A stretch of DNA of 64,000 nucleotides from Anthoceros angustus (taxonomy: Eukaryota; Streptophyta; Anthocerotopsida; Anthocerotales; Anthocerotaceae): assembly GCA_010909165.1 (NCBI GenBank), contig MU008177.1, forward strand, positions 124,001 to 188,000, written 5' to 3'. The notes below the pieces were generated by a model, which did not search any database, was not told where the DNA came from, and saw nothing but the letters and a program-made list of their open reading frames with translations. Numbering within the stretch: the stretch's first letter is position 1; every line of letters starts with the position of its first letter. A program made the position numbers and the translations under genes. Of the stretch, positions 1 through 11,970 are shown in pieces.

Positions 1-2
1 GC

Positions 3-2213
3 GGTGTCACAATAAATACCGGAAACTTTATCTCTGAGGCAGTGAATAAGGCTTTGACCGGTTCCACTGCTGTTGCCAAGGTAGATTCATCGACAAAAGA
101 TCAGCGGTGTTCATCTTCCGTGTCACTGCATTTCCATTATCGAAACGTTTGATTTTCCTTGAGTTCTATCAGGGTTTAGCAAGTCTAACCATTGGTTTGT
201 CTTCTCTCGTTGCAGAGATACGTCGCAGACCTCGGCAATGCTTGGCCAGTACTGGTAGTGTGTGGTGTGATCGCCCCGTTTCTGCTCTCTGTGGCTTGGC
301 TGCTCTTAATTCGGTACTTTGTGGGAGTGGTGGCCTGGGTAACAATCGCTCTCTTCAATATCCTGATGATTATCGTCACGGTCTTCTTCTACATCAAAGG
401 TTCTGCCTTGTTCTTCCATCTGAGAGTCGCTGTTGTACTTACTGCATTTGAATTTGGGAGAGGGGGGAGGGTGCGGGGTTCCTATGACAGGGACACTAAA
501 TCGTATTTTGGGTTGTACAGCTGGATGGATCGGTCACGACGCAGTTTCTGCAGTAATAGGGAGTAATGCAGCCGACGCTCTGCCATTAGACGCCTCCTCA
601 ACGGTAGCTAGCCTGTACATCTGGCAGATTTTGGCCGTTGCTCTATTGTACAGCACCTTAACTGTTCTGCAAACTCACTGTTGTGCAGGAGCAGAAGCAC
701 TTGAAGATTGTTGCCGTCATAATGACTATTATCACTGTGCTAACAATTTTGATCACAATCGTCCTCATCAGGCGACTTGTTATTGCCATAGCTGTCATTA
801 AGGTAAGCAGATGGTGAAGTTAAGTAGCAGCAGATGAAAAGCACCTATGCGCTAGCGTAGTGACTCTTACGAATGCATGCATGTGTGCAGGTTGCAGCCA
901 AGTCTCTTGGAGCTATCCCCACTCTCACCATCTACCCAATCATTCCTTTCGTCGGAACTTTTGTGTTTGGCATTTACTGGGTGGTAGCTGCTCTGTACCT
1001 CTTCAGTGCTGGGACTGTTCGGCAGAACAGTTGCAATGGCGGCTGCCAGGCCTACAGCCTGGCCACGGGGACTCTCAGCAGTGAAGGATGTTGCGGATAC
1101 GAAATTCACTACGCCAAGAACATAGGATGGGCAATTTTCTACCACATATTTGGTTTTTTCTGGACCGTCCAGTTCATCATCGCATGCTCTCTCACCACCA
1201 TTGCTGGAGCAGTCGCTGCCTACTACTGGTCTCGGGGGGAGATCTCGGTTAGTCATCCAGTTCCCAGCAATCCCAGATTTTCCAGTTCCTGATTGGTCTG
1301 TCCTTTTCTCATCTCTGTCGTCTTAATGACTGCAGATTATCTCCGACTTCCCCTTACTGAAGTCTGCAAAGCGGGTGCTCCGTTACAGCCTGGGATCCAT
1401 GGCTCTGGGTTCCCTTGTGGTTGCTATAATAGAAATGATCCGCTTCATCCTGGAATGGATCCGCACCAAGCTCAAAGCATTAGAGGCAGCTCCTGGGGGT
1501 TGCTGCATCACCGTACTGTGCTGCTGCGCTCAGTGTTGTCTCGGCTGCATCGAGTGGACCGTAAAGTTCATCAACCGCAATGCTTACGTTGTGGTAAGAT
1601 AACAATGCAACCACCCCCCACATCATTCACGGCGCATGTCGTGTACTTTAAACGCCAACTAACTCATCCGTGTCCGTGACGGCTGCAGATTGCCGTGACC
1701 GGAACCGGCTTTTGCCGTGCTGCTGGCAGGGCCACCTCCTTGATCATCAGCAACATCCTCCGAGTGGGGGTAGTTAACGTGATCGGCGATGTCATGCTCT
1801 TCATCGGCAAGATCACCGTGAGCCTTGCTGCAGCCGTGTTCGCCTTCCTCATGCTGGATCAGCACCGGTTCAAGTCCGGCAGCAACAAAGTGTCGTCCCC
1901 TCTCTTCCCCGTCCTGGTGACCACTCCTTCCTTGCTTTTCCTGCTCCGCTCAGGATTATGATCCAGGTTGTTTTCCTTATGAGTTAACCCTAAACCTCGC
2001 CCCTTGCCATTGCAGTTCTGCTGGCTCACCGGATACATCGTAGCAGCCATGTTCTTCGCAGTGGTGGAGATGGCCATCGACACAATTCTGCTCTCCTTCT
2101 GCGAGGACTGCGAGGAGAACAACGGCAACGCACTACACGCCCCGCCCCTGCTCATGGACACTCTGAACCAGCACAAGCTCCTCTCGGACGACATTCAACG
2201 CCAGCAACTGTAA
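3..2213 (+). CDS. CTL1: Choline transporter-like protein (CTL/SLC44, CHER1-type), 5'-partial
   Basis: Multi-pass membrane protein of the SLC44 family. In Arabidopsis the CHER1 member moves choline in the trans-Golgi and at sieve plates. The window holds the last 499 residues; about 200 N-terminal residues lie upstream. Exons read as 3-80, 216-399, 521-603, 689-802, 891-1247, 1336-1593, 1689-1916 and 2016-2213. All joins are in phase, with GT-AG introns of 85-135 bp. Visible family marks are KAGWIGHDAVSAVIG after the first membrane pair, AGAVAAYYWSRGE, IEWTVKFINRNAYV, NVIGDVMLFIGK, and the C-terminal FAVVEMAIDTILLSFCED block. The tail DIQRQQL ends at the stop at 2211. A TM-like reading of intron 604-688 exists but does not fit the family, so it was left out. 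Confidence 0.93.
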
Positions 2214-3222
2214 CCATTTGCCACTGCCGCTGGGTAGAATTTTCTGCACCCGGTACCGGCCTTAATTACTATTTTTTTGTATATTCCGCGTCAGTAAAGT
2301 TGTTCTCCCTCGTCCCAGTCCACTTGAAACATAAGTGCGTCCCAAGCGCCTGCTGCCCCACATGTTCCACGGGCGGCGTCCAGGCCATGTGCTTCGTGAG
2401 AAAGCGTGAGAGCGAGCTTCCTCGGAAGCATCCCCCGGCCCCACCCTGGCGACAACCGGATTCCCGTGCCTCGCCACCTCACGCGCGTTTCCGGCTGTTT
2501 CGTCTTGTCATTGCATTTTTTAAGTAAAACCTCCCAGAAATTCACACCAGTTGTTTCTCGTACATACATACCTCCCACATGATAGTTCAACAGCGGTCCA
2601 TCTAATAAGCCTCCATGACATGCAAGAGAACTTCATTCCGCCCCTACTGCTCTCTTTTCTGCTTTCTCTACTATTATTGGATGGAAAGATGTATCACCCA
2701 GAGTATTATTAATAAATATATTCTTCAGAAAATATTTGAAATAAATTAATATTTTAATGATTAGCATGGGTCATCTCTTTGCTAGGAAGAGATGAGTCAT
2801 CTCTTCTTAGAAGCCTCCAAGTAGCACATATGTAGTAAGATACTTCTTAAAATTAATTTTTTTATTAAATATTTCTTATATAAATTATCAAAATATAAAT
2901 TATATAAAATTTAAAATTAATGTAAAAGAATTTGGTAAGAAACGTGGGAAAAGGTGGCACAAAACACCGGAGGAAACTGGGGCTATCAACTCACCTACGT
3001 ACAAGTAGCTTGATACGTGAATTATATGTAGTCAAAGAGGTAGTCGTGGGTGTGAATGGGTCGTATTTACCGTGTAAGATATGTATGTATTGATCTAACG
3101 TCGGGTCCCTCAGGGGCGAGTGAGTGCGAGAATCGGGCTCAAGTAGGTGAAAGACGGGGTGTGGTGCTCATAGCGGTACATTGTGGCGACGTCCACCTCA
3201 CCGGAAGCAGCGAGGGTCGGGC

Positions 3223-3254
<32 letters not shown>

Positions 3255-3677
3255 TCAGCGTCGGGGCCAGGATCAGGGTTGGAGCCGGGTCGTGAGCAGG
3301 TGCGAAATGTCGAGGGTTGGCAGCGGCGTCCCTGCTCCGCTCCTGCTCCTGCTCCTGCGTCTTGTGTGTCTTGCCATGCCGTGCTGCCATGGCTGCTGCG
3401 TGTTGAGTGAGCAGCACAACATGGAGCATTGCACCCGATCCTGCCTGCACGCCGCGGATGGTGACGAGCAGGGCTTCGGCTGAACCCTGAACGAGCAAGC
3501 CGAGCTCCGCCATTCTCAGGTATGCTTTCACGGCCAAGAAGGGCCTGCCGTGGCTCGTGAGCTCGGTTGTGGTGTTGGCTGTGTTGCAGCTGGCTGACGG
3601 TGTTGTTGTGTGGACTGGGGGCTGCAGGGAGGTGATCCGAGGGTAGGGCGGGGGCCGAGGAAGGGAGGCAGGGCACG
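2214..3677. other. Intergenic region: 3' UTR, AT-rich stretch, 5' UTR of the bHLH gene
   Basis: No gene is supported. About 2640-2960 is strongly AT-rich and contains a 29 bp near-perfect palindrome at 2782-2810. From about 3110 the GC content rises. At 3214-3255 there is a run of GGGTCG units, probably in the promoter or 5' leader of the bHLH gene. Short upstream reading frames occur here but show no family likeness. Confidence 0.6.
3214..3255 (+). repeat. GGGTCG hexamer run
   Basis: About six units of GGGTCG or a shortened form lie 420-460 bp upstream of the MYC start. The G-runs could form a G-quadruplex on the coding strand. Confidence 0.8.
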
Positions 3678-5675
3678 ATGGATGCGGCGAGGATAGGGAG
3701 CTGGGACGACATGATCCAAGAAAGCTTCTGGGCCGGCTCGGTGGACACGGGCGGGGATCCGGGGCCGGACGAGGCCAGGGAATCGCCGGTGCAGCTCAAG
3801 CTGCGGGCGCTGATGGAGAATGTGTGCGACGCGCGCTGGACCTATTCCATCTTCTGGCAGCTGACGGGGGCAGGCACGGCGCCCGGCCAGCGGACGCTGG
3901 GGTGGGGAGACGGGGAATTGCGGCGGAAGGAGTCGGACATGCAGACGGAGCGGACGGTGGACAGCGAGCAGCAGGCGGCCAGAGTCCGGGTTCTGCAGGA
4001 GCTGGAGCTGATTGTGAACCGCGGGGTGCGGGATACCAGCCAGGACCTGTCGCAGGATTTTGTGTCGGATACGGAGTGGTTCTTCCTGTACAGCATGTTG
4101 CAGACCATTGCGGAGGGGAGCTGCGTGCCCGGGAGGGCTTTGATGAAGGCCAGCTATGAGTGGCTCAACGAGCCGGCCAACCCGGAGCTGTGTGACCGGG
4201 CAAGGTTTGCGGAGATGGCGGGCTTGCAGACTATTGTGGCTTTGCCGGTGTCGCATGGGGTTGTGGAGCTTGGTTCTACCGAGCGCATCTTGCCGGATGC
4301 GGGGTTTATCGATAGGGTGGAGCAGCTGTTTGAGAGAGGGGATGCCCGCGCGGCCTGGCAGGTCGGGGACTACCACATGCCGCCTGCGAATGAGGAGGTG
4401 GAGACGCTGTCGTACCTCAACTCGGACTTCTTTGGGAATGGAAACGGGGTGCCTCAGGCCATGTGCCACCCTAAGGAGCACGACTACAACCAGCAGCAGC
4501 AGGTCAGGCAGTTTCCGGCCCAGCAACAGGTGATGACGGCTTCTGCTGCTGACGACTTTTTTGGGGAGTATTTTCCCTTTCTGAATTCCATGGGCATGGA
4601 CATCCCCACCTTCCACCAGAACCCCTTTGCCATGCCTGAACAGAAGGGATACGGTGTGCCGCAGCCCAGGATACATGTCGAGATACAGGCTCACACTCAG
4701 TGTCCGCTGGGGGCCGGTGAGATTCTGAACCCGACGGCGGCTGTGGTTGCCCGCGCACAGCCGCTGTCGCTCAAGCCTGAGGTGGCTCCTGCCCAGAATG
4801 GGCTGCACATGTTGCAGGACAAGCCTCAGCATGTGAAGCAGCAGTACTCCGAGGGTTTGGGGCTCCCCTCTGCCACCAACATGGGCTCCAGCATTGAACC
4901 GGATCAAGAAATCGACTCTGAGGCTGAGGTTTCCTTCAAGGAATCTGTGGAGAGCAGTCTCATCAACGGTCAGAAGCCTCCGCGCAAGCGAGGTCGAAAA
5001 CCGGCTAACAACAGGGAGGAGCCTTTGAACCATGTGCAAGCTGAGAGGCAGCGTCGTGAGAAGCTGAATCAGCGCTTCTATGCTCTCAGGTCTGTGGTGC
5101 CCAATGTTTCCAAGATGGACAAAGCGTCCTTGTTAGGTGATGCCATTGCGTACATCAAGGACTTGCAAGCCAAGTTGCAAGATTCGGAGGTCAAGATCAA
5201 GACTTTGCAGACGCAAGCGCCGCCGCAGATGGACAAGGCAGCCATGGATGCGGCCTCCAAGGGTGATCAGGAGGCTGGGAACACTGGAGCAGTACCCGGT
5301 GGAAGGTTGATGTCAGTGAGCAATCGGGTTCCACCAGATCAGAAACCGTCCATTCAGGTTGACATCTGTGGTATGGAGGTGTTCATCAGAGTTCGGTATC
5401 AGAGGGAAGCGTATCCTATCACACACCTGCTGTCAAGCTTGCAAGACTTGCAGTTGGACGTCAGAGATGCAAATATTTCTACTGTGGACGGCTCCACCGT
5501 CCATCATGTTGTGTCAGCCAAGTTGAAAAAGGAGCATGAAGAAATTAAGAAAGAACTGTTTGTGGAGGCTCTGGACAGAGCATTTCAGTTTACTCCCTTG
5601 CCTACCAAGCCAGACAATGGGAGCATTGGCAACAGCAAGCAACCTAGTACAAGATTTGCAGAACCTCAGAGGTAG
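3678..5675 (+). CDS. MYC2: MYC2-type bHLH transcription factor (jasmonate-signalling class)
   Basis: Single-exon gene of 665 aa. Plant MYC factors bind G-box DNA in the nucleus and are held inactive by JAZ repressors through the N-terminal region. Residues about 38-235 form the bHLH-MYC_N domain: the [10 protein letters not shown] core, LGWGDG, then a [10 protein letters not shown] block and a [10 protein letters not shown] block. A basic nuclear signal, PPRKRGRKP, directly precedes the bHLH at about 444-505. That region has [20 protein letters not shown] with the His-Glu-Arg DNA contacts, then [18 protein letters not shown]. An ACT-like dimerisation segment follows at about 555-630. Intronless structure is usual for this subfamily. 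The ATG at 3678 gives a full-length protein; no other start is better. Its closeness to MYC2/3/4 rather than other bHLH classes rests on the block order. The exact orthologue cannot be named. Confidence 0.93.
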   Translation: MDAARIGSWDDMIQESFWAGSVDTGGDPGPDEARESPVQLKLRALMENVCDARWTYSIFWQLTGAGTAPGQRTLGWGDGELRRKESDMQTERTVDSEQQAARVRVLQELELIVNRGVRDTSQDLSQDFVSDTEWFFLYSMLQTIAEGSCVPGRALMKASYEWLNEPANPELCDRARFAEMAGLQTIVALPVSHGVVELGSTERILPDAGFIDRVEQLFERGDARAAWQVGDYHMPPANEEVETLSYLNSDFFGNGNGVPQAMCHPKEHDYNQQQQVRQFPAQQQVMTASAADDFFGEYFPFLNSMGMDIPTFHQNPFAMPEQKGYGVPQPRIHVEIQAHTQCPLGAGEILNPTAAVVARAQPLSLKPEVAPAQNGLHMLQDKPQHVKQQYSEGLGLPSATNMGSSIEPDQEIDSEAEVSFKESVESSLINGQKPPRKRGRKPANNREEPLNHVQAERQRREKLNQRFYALRSVVPNVSKMDKASLLGDAIAYIKDLQAKLQDSEVKIKTLQTQAPPQMDKAAMDAASKGDQEAGNTGAVPGGRLMSVSNRVPPDQKPSIQVDICGMEVFIRVRYQREAYPITHLLSSLQDLQLDVRDANISTVDGSTVHHVVSAKLKKEHEEIKKELFVEALDRAFQFTPLPTKPDNGSIGNSKQPSTRFAEPQR

Positions 5676-6506
5676 ATATTCTGTCAGCGAACATAAAGTG
5701 GTGTCCTCCTCCTTGTAGAAAGAGTGCCTTGTCTAGTCGGGTGCTGAAGTTAGCTGTAGAGAGAAAGATGGAGTTGACCCTATCTCTTGTATGATGCAGG
5801 AGGCCTGTACACTAAGCGTACTCTGTAAGATGGGTGGGATAGCATCCGTTTAGTGGTGCCTGCAGAGGGTGAGGAGCGTATGCTTCTCAGGCTTATGTTC
5901 CTCTTGCACCTACTGGGATACAATTTATTCAGGGTGCGTGGTAGGTAACAGGCCTCCGAACTTGTAAATCAGCTTGTTGCTCCTCTTGTTTCAGAAGAGG
6001 AAAGTTTGCCAGCCTTCGAATTAAATTTATTTTGCCTCTCTCTTGTGCGTGTGTGCAACAGATTCATCTACTGGGGGAAACCACCTACAAACGGGGGCAC
6101 ATGTGCCAATTCATGTACAAAGGGGCTAAGCTGGGGGATGTATCAGTTGGTGGTTTGTGGGCATCTCTCGACCTATTCAAGGCTATATGTAAGGGAAACT
6201 TTTGGCACATGTAGACAATTATATGGAGGGTAGAATGTCGTACGCAGGGTCGGAGCATGATCCCTGTATAACAGAATGCGCTGCTACTTGTTGGAAAGTG
6301 ATCATGTAACATAACACATCTGAATATCGGCTGGGTAGTTGAGACGGGGCAATTCTTAGGTGGGGGTGGTATGATGTTAGATGAAGCCAATGGCAGGTCT
6401 CGCGTGTGGGACAAGGTTCTGGGGCAATAAATGCTACCCACAAGTCTCAGACTCTCATCAAACCCACACCTTATGATGATATCAGGATGGAAAAGCTTGA
6501 TACCAC
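5676..6506. other. Intergenic region between convergent bHLH and receptor-kinase genes
   Basis: Holds the 3' UTRs of the two convergent genes. The sequence is T/G-rich after 5676. No further gene, repeat or RNA is supported; short reading frames here lack any family feature. Confidence 0.5.
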
Positions 6507-9274
6507 TTATTCCCAATGCTCACCCTCACTCTCGTTACCCACTTTATTATCCCCTATCCTTGCTCTCGCTGTTACTTGGAATGCCGGAATTTGCAACGCG
6601 AAGCGACGTGGAGAGTCGGTCGTGTATTCCCCCACCGGCTCGCTCACTTGCAGCCGCTCCGACAGGACCCGAGTGACGACCGTCATAGTCGGGCGCGCAT
6701 GGCGGACGGCGGCCAGGCAAGCCGCGGCCAGGCGCAGCAGCAGGTGCAGGTCTGGCGCGTAGTACAGCCCCTCCAACCGAGGATCGACGACCGAGTCCGC
6801 GGCCGCCCGCCCCGCCAACCAGGGCGCCGCCCAGACCGTGAGCATCCGCCCGTCCAAAAACGCCGGTCGCCCGCTCACCAGCTCCAGCAGCAGCACCCCG
6901 AAGCTGTAGACGTCGCTCTTGGCGGAGCACAACCCGGACTCCTCGTAAGCCGGGTCGATGCACCCGGGGGATCCCCGCACCAGCGTGTGCTGCTCGGACC
7001 CCCCCGTGTTGTTGCTACCCGGCGTCGGCCCGGCCGAGGCCTTGGACAGCCCGAAGTCCGCCAGCTTCGCCACGCCCCACTTGGACAGCAGCACGTTCGC
7101 CGATTTCACGTCCCGATGCAGCACCTGCGGGTTGCACCCGTGGTGCAAGTACTCCAGCGCGCTTGACACCTCCAACGCCACCTTCATCCGGCACCTCCAC
7201 GGCAGCACGTTATCCGGCTGGTTGTGCAGCCGGTCGAACAGGCTCCCTCCTTCCAGGTACTCGAAAACGAGTGGCCATGGCTCTGTATTTGTCGTTGGTC
7301 AGTGCATGCAAGACAGTCAGTCGGCAAAGACCCTCGCGTGGGAGGAGGGAGGTTCAGACAGAGTTCGAATCCGGGTCGCGCTCCGCTTACCAGCATCCGA
7401 GCAGTAGCCGATGAGATTGACGAGGTAGCGGTGATGGATCCTCATGAGAATGCTGGCTTCCTTGACGGACACATCCGCCTTGGACTTGGCCTTGCTGGCG
7501 GTGTCCACCCGACTCACCTTCACGGCTCCGAGGCTCCCGTCCGGGAAGGTGGCGCGGTAGACGACGCCGTAGCCCCCGGCTCCCACCCGAGTGCTGAAGC
7601 CGTCCGTGGCCTTGTCCAGCTCCTTCCACGTGAAGGGGCGCACCTTGGACATGGCCACGGCGTCGTCTGCCGCGCCCGAGAGCGGGGGCTTGGATGTGCT
7701 GCCGCGGCAAAACCGCACGGCACAGCACGCCAGGCCCAGCAGCAGCACGCCGAGGGAGGCGGGGGTTATGAGCAGCAGCAGGAGGAAGGCGGGGTGGCGG
7801 CGGGCTCGGGAGGCAGGGTGGTTGTTGAGGTCCGGGGGGGAGGCAACGATGGCGTTGAGCCTGACGTCGTCGATGGCCGGCCCGCACTGCGAGGCGGTGT
7901 CGGATTCTAGGGCATCCCTGGAGAAGGCGATGACGACGGGGTTGGCCAGCGTCGTGAGGTTGAGCCGGCGAGAGGTCCAGCCCATGGTGGAGTCGGTGTT
8001 CTTTCCGGCGTCGTAGGTGAAATTGGTATGGCCTTGCGGCACGGCGTTGTAGAGCTGCACGCGGAGGTGGCGCAGGGTGGAGTTGGGGCAGTGGGTGTCC
8101 GAGCGCGGGTGGCCGGACATCTTGAACGTGAGGGTGAAGTTAGAGTTGGGCGGCAGGGTCAGGGTCTGCGAGATGGCCGCCGACCCGTAGCCGGCCATGG
8201 CGCAGCTGAGGTGGATGGAGCTCTCCCCACTGGACGCATACCACTTCAACTGCTTCACGTACTCGATGCACAGGTTATGCAGCGGATCGGAATCCCTGTC
8301 CAAGGAGGCGTTCAAGTGCGCCGCCATCTCCGCGTCCCGCACCACCTGCCATGACCTGATGGGGAAGAGCGTGAGCCGGTCCGCGATGGTGAAAGAGCCC
8401 TGCCCCCTGTCCACCCGCACCGTCGTGTGCTCGAAGCTTCCGTCCCGGATGAAGTTGATGGTAGGATCGGGACTCGCAACCGGCACTACCTCATGCGACT
8501 GCAACTGCCACACGCACACACACGCACACACGGGCACAAAACAAACGTTGTGAATCCACACGAATTCCGCTTCCGCACAAGGCCGCGGGAGTACACCAAA
8601 CGGAACGGCGGCATTACCTGCGGCACGGAGGAATAGGCGTAGTAGCTGTCGACAGGCAAGACCCTGAAGAAGGAAGTGAGCGAGCTGTTAGGTTGCAGAA
8701 ACAGGTGGTACTTCCCTCCCCCACCACTACTGTTACCCGCGATGAGCAGCGGCTGGGACCAAGAGATCCCGCTCTGCACCGACCCATCATCCAGAAAGTG
8801 CCACTGCTGTGCCTGCGAGCCCGAATTGCACGCCCGGAGCTCGAGCTGGAACGGGAACGGATCGCCCTCGCCCTCGGGGCGGGGCACCCCGGCCACGCAC
8901 ACGTCGGGGCCGGTGATGTTGGCGTGATCCCGCATAACGATGGCCCCGGACTGCTCCCGGGACCCGGAGACGTAGGTCCATACTTCGTTGGGCTCGAACG
9001 CCCAGCAGGGGTAGATCCCGACCTTCAGCTTCTGGTAGGTGGTGAGATTCGAGGGATGCGGTCCCGTGAAGGCGTTGAGGCAGAGGCGGCAGACGGGGAG
9101 CCCGCTCGACTCCTCCGGCTTCCCTAGGATGATCCACGACCGCTGCCCGTCCGAGTCCGCGCTCACCCCGCTCCCGATCGCCGTGGCGATGGCCGGGACC
9201 CGGGCCCGGGCCCCGGCGCACAGCAGCAGCGCTGCCAGCAGCAGCGCCGCGGCCCAGCTCCGCATCGTGCCCAA
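6507..9274 (-). CDS. Receptor-like kinase with ricin-B-like and DUF642-like ectodomain
   Basis: Predicted plasma-membrane receptor kinase of 848 aa in three exons: 9274-8618, 8504-7391 and 7282-6507. The exon 2 start could be 6 bp later. A signal peptide (about 1-24) is followed by a Cys-rich region with a QQWHFLDDGSVQSG block like the QxW repeat of ricin-B lectins. Next (about 233-420) comes a galactose-binding-like region resembling DUF642, with INFIRDGSFE and GYGSAAISQTLTLPPNS. One membrane span lies at about 457-482. The kinase (about 510-790) has the P-loop VGAGGYGVVYRA, the Lys in GAVKVS, catalytic HRDVKSANVLL (RD type), DFGLSK, and the activation end GSPGCIDPAYEESG. All catalytic residues are present, so activity is likely. 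The gene is GC-rich. The ligand is unknown; carbohydrate binding is inference from the ectodomain. Confidence 0.85.
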
Positions 9275-11970
9275 TGCTACGCCTAGCCGCGCGGCTCAAC
9301 TAGCGGACTCCGGCCGGGGGCCGGGGTCGTCCAGGCTGTTGCCTCGGACAGCGGACGGCACCGGGGATGGACCCGAGGTTCTTGCGTTGCTGCGCGGCCA
9401 AGTGTCGTTAAACACCATGAAACGACAGACGCTGTCGACGAACAACCTCACAACATTGCTCCTGCCTTTTATCTCGTCCAAGAGATTCAACTTGGAGTGA
9501 TTGGCCAGCAAGAGGGTAGGGACTTCATCACCTGGGCTTCTTTCAACCAACACGCCAGTGTGCGTGCGCTTCCTGTGTTGGTGGAAATCGGGTGCCAGTC
9601 AGAACTGCGCACATGTGATACACTTCCTGCAATGGACAGCGTGGGATCGCTAGCCGGTTCGTTGTTCATTCCAGAAAATGTGTGAATGTGTGAATTCCCA
9701 CCTGACCCTTTCCTCTTGCATCCTGAAAGCTGTGTTTCCATCTGCCAACGAATTAAGCATACACACCTTATGTGGAATCACACGCGTAATTAGAATTTAT
9801 CACGAAAACATCTTGTACACAACAATGTCCCTAGGGGATCTGAATATCTGCGCAGAGAGAGGGCGAGGGCGAGTTGCAAGAGGAGCGTTTGCCTGCAGAG
9901 CAGGGCCGATGGGGCTGTAATGACGAAGCACCTTCAACTACGGCTCACCTCAGCTTCTCGAATTTGTCAAGGTGAGTTAAAAGGTACATATATGAACATA
10001 TGAACAATTTGGGCAGCTGCCACGATGCTATACCCTATGTGCGGCAACTCGCCAAAAAAAAACCTAGAAGCACACACAGGTCCGTAGGGACATAGGATGT
10101 TGGTTGGCTATGCCACGGACACATCTTTCAGCTGTTTGGGGCTGCATCCTTGTCAAGGTTGCTCTTCTGTCGCGGTTTCTGCTGTTCATGCGGGTTCATA
10201 ACCCCGAGGGTTTCGGCTTACCCAATTCCACTCATCACGGCACATATCTGCAATACCATATTGTGCCCTGGACCACGACATAGGTTTTTAACCCAGGGTC
10301 AGCCAGGTGCCCTCGAAATTTCCCCAATTTCAAACAACACTTGTAGCCAACTTACTTCCCACCCAAGCTCCGTTTCCGCCTTCCCTGTAGTCACAAATAT
10401 CTCAGCAACAGCCAATGGTAGTCGATCGCTTATTCTGATGGGAAGTTTCTGTGTGCAACAGTCAATTGAAATTTCACAATCAATCAAAACGGCCAGTATG
10501 GAATACCGATCTAGTCACACGGCATCACAGAAAGAAATAGTCCCGCCGCATACGGTGGAACTATTTTCGCATGTCATGCATGACCACATCGGTTGGGGCT
10601 GCGGCCCCCCGGTGTCCTGATGTGGTCAACCTATCCCATGGTACTTTTCTTCTTTTGGGGTTAGGGTTGCGTTGAGGTCATTTGCGTTGCCGTGCCATTG
10701 CAGCACGCAATATGCTATGTCCGCGACCGCGGCATCCACAATTTGTTAGGGTTGTCTTGGGTGAAGCCGCGCATCAGATGCAATTGCGTTGCTGCGCTCA
10801 TCGTCTGTGTTTGCGCGGCCGAAAGTGTGTTTGCCCTTACGCAAGGTCATGTTTGTTCGCATATAGGTCTGCAACGCTTCCTAGGCCACACACGGGGTGC
10901 AAGCCACATAGCACCAACTACCGAAACAAGCTTGTAAAGCAACAGAGAAGGGCTTTCATGAAAATCAGACACATACAATGCTTGCACCCAAAAAGCTTGC
11001 AGTGCACAAGCGCATGCCCAAAGGGCCCATCGGACTACATGGCCGCCCATGCCATCGATGCCACAACATTGACAGAGCATGCATATTCTACCGATGGTCT
11101 CGCCAGACAGTGAGCGAGAGCGCGAGCAGTGAGCGAGAGCGCGAGACCGCGAGATCGAGGCCATGAGCAAATGGGAACCGTGCACACGGGCCATACTTGC
11201 GAACTAAAATTTGTGTATGTATGTCTTGCCCGCATGTTTAACATGTATGTGTATTGATGGGACCGAAACCCTAAAGAATACATTTGCATGACACAATCGG
11301 GACACCAGGGATATGAACGTGTGATACAAAGTTTTTTGCCCGCATACGAACGGCACAGAAGCTGATGTGGCACGTATTATAAGTGTATTATACGTAAGTA
11401 TCTAAAAGATGCCGTGGCATATTCCCGTAGCGTACACCGAAAAAAAAGAGAGTCACACACACGCTCCCATGTGACTAGATCGGTATTCCATAGGCCAGCT
11501 CACGATGTGTAGCATAGAATTGTCGAAAGACCCAGATGGAAACATACAGCGCCAGACGCTTTCTCGAACGCTACCACCAATTCCACAACAGACGTGCCAC
11601 GTCCAGTTCCCAGGCTGTAAATAGTGCAACCTGTGGTTTTACACAACAAAATGAGTAAACGCAAACACAATGACCTTCCTACCCGCCATTCGCCAGTTCC
11701 GCAATTGAAAAGCCGAGGCGTTACCAGCGTGAGAGGTGGAGAAGAGTTTGTGCAAGGCTGCACTGTCCCAAGTAGCCACATCCACCACATGAATGTAGTC
11801 TCGAACCTAAGTTTCATCAGAAGCAGCTAGTGCTGAGTATATATCAAGCGACACTAGCCACGAAACACAAAAAATTCCACACTCACCCTGTCCCGTCTCT
11901 CGTGGGGTGGTCATTCCCACAAACTAGTACTTCCGGCCTCGTGGAGCGCCTCGGCCTCGGGACGAGGCTG
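9275..11970. other. Gene-poor region upstream of the receptor kinase
   Basis: The first few hundred bases past 9274 would hold the promoter and 5' UTR of the receptor kinase. Beyond that no reading frame has family features. A short doubled unit (about 19 bp, AGTGAGCGAGAGCGCGAGC) lies at about 11107-11145. A single AAACCCTAAA at about 11266 is not a telomere array. Confidence 0.4.

Noticed and set aside
604-688. Open TM-like continuation of choline-transporter exon 3
   Set aside because: The GT at 604 and AG at 688 join in phase and restore the family sequence; keeping the stretch would add a membrane segment not found in CHER1-type proteins.
3528-5039. 503-codon open frame on the minus strand opposite the MYC gene
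   Set aside because: Pro/Arg/Leu-rich, no family likeness, and fully explained as the shadow of a GC-rich coding exon.
7350-7385. GTTCGAATCC box resembling a tRNA B box on the plus strand
   Set aside because: No cloverleaf or matching acceptor stem can be drawn around it; it lies in an intron of the receptor kinase.
11262-11272. AAACCCTAAA plant telomere-like motif
   Set aside because: Single copy only.
9487-11830. Several 60-155-codon open frames on both strands
   Set aside because: None shows family blocks, splice continuity or codon pattern of a gene.
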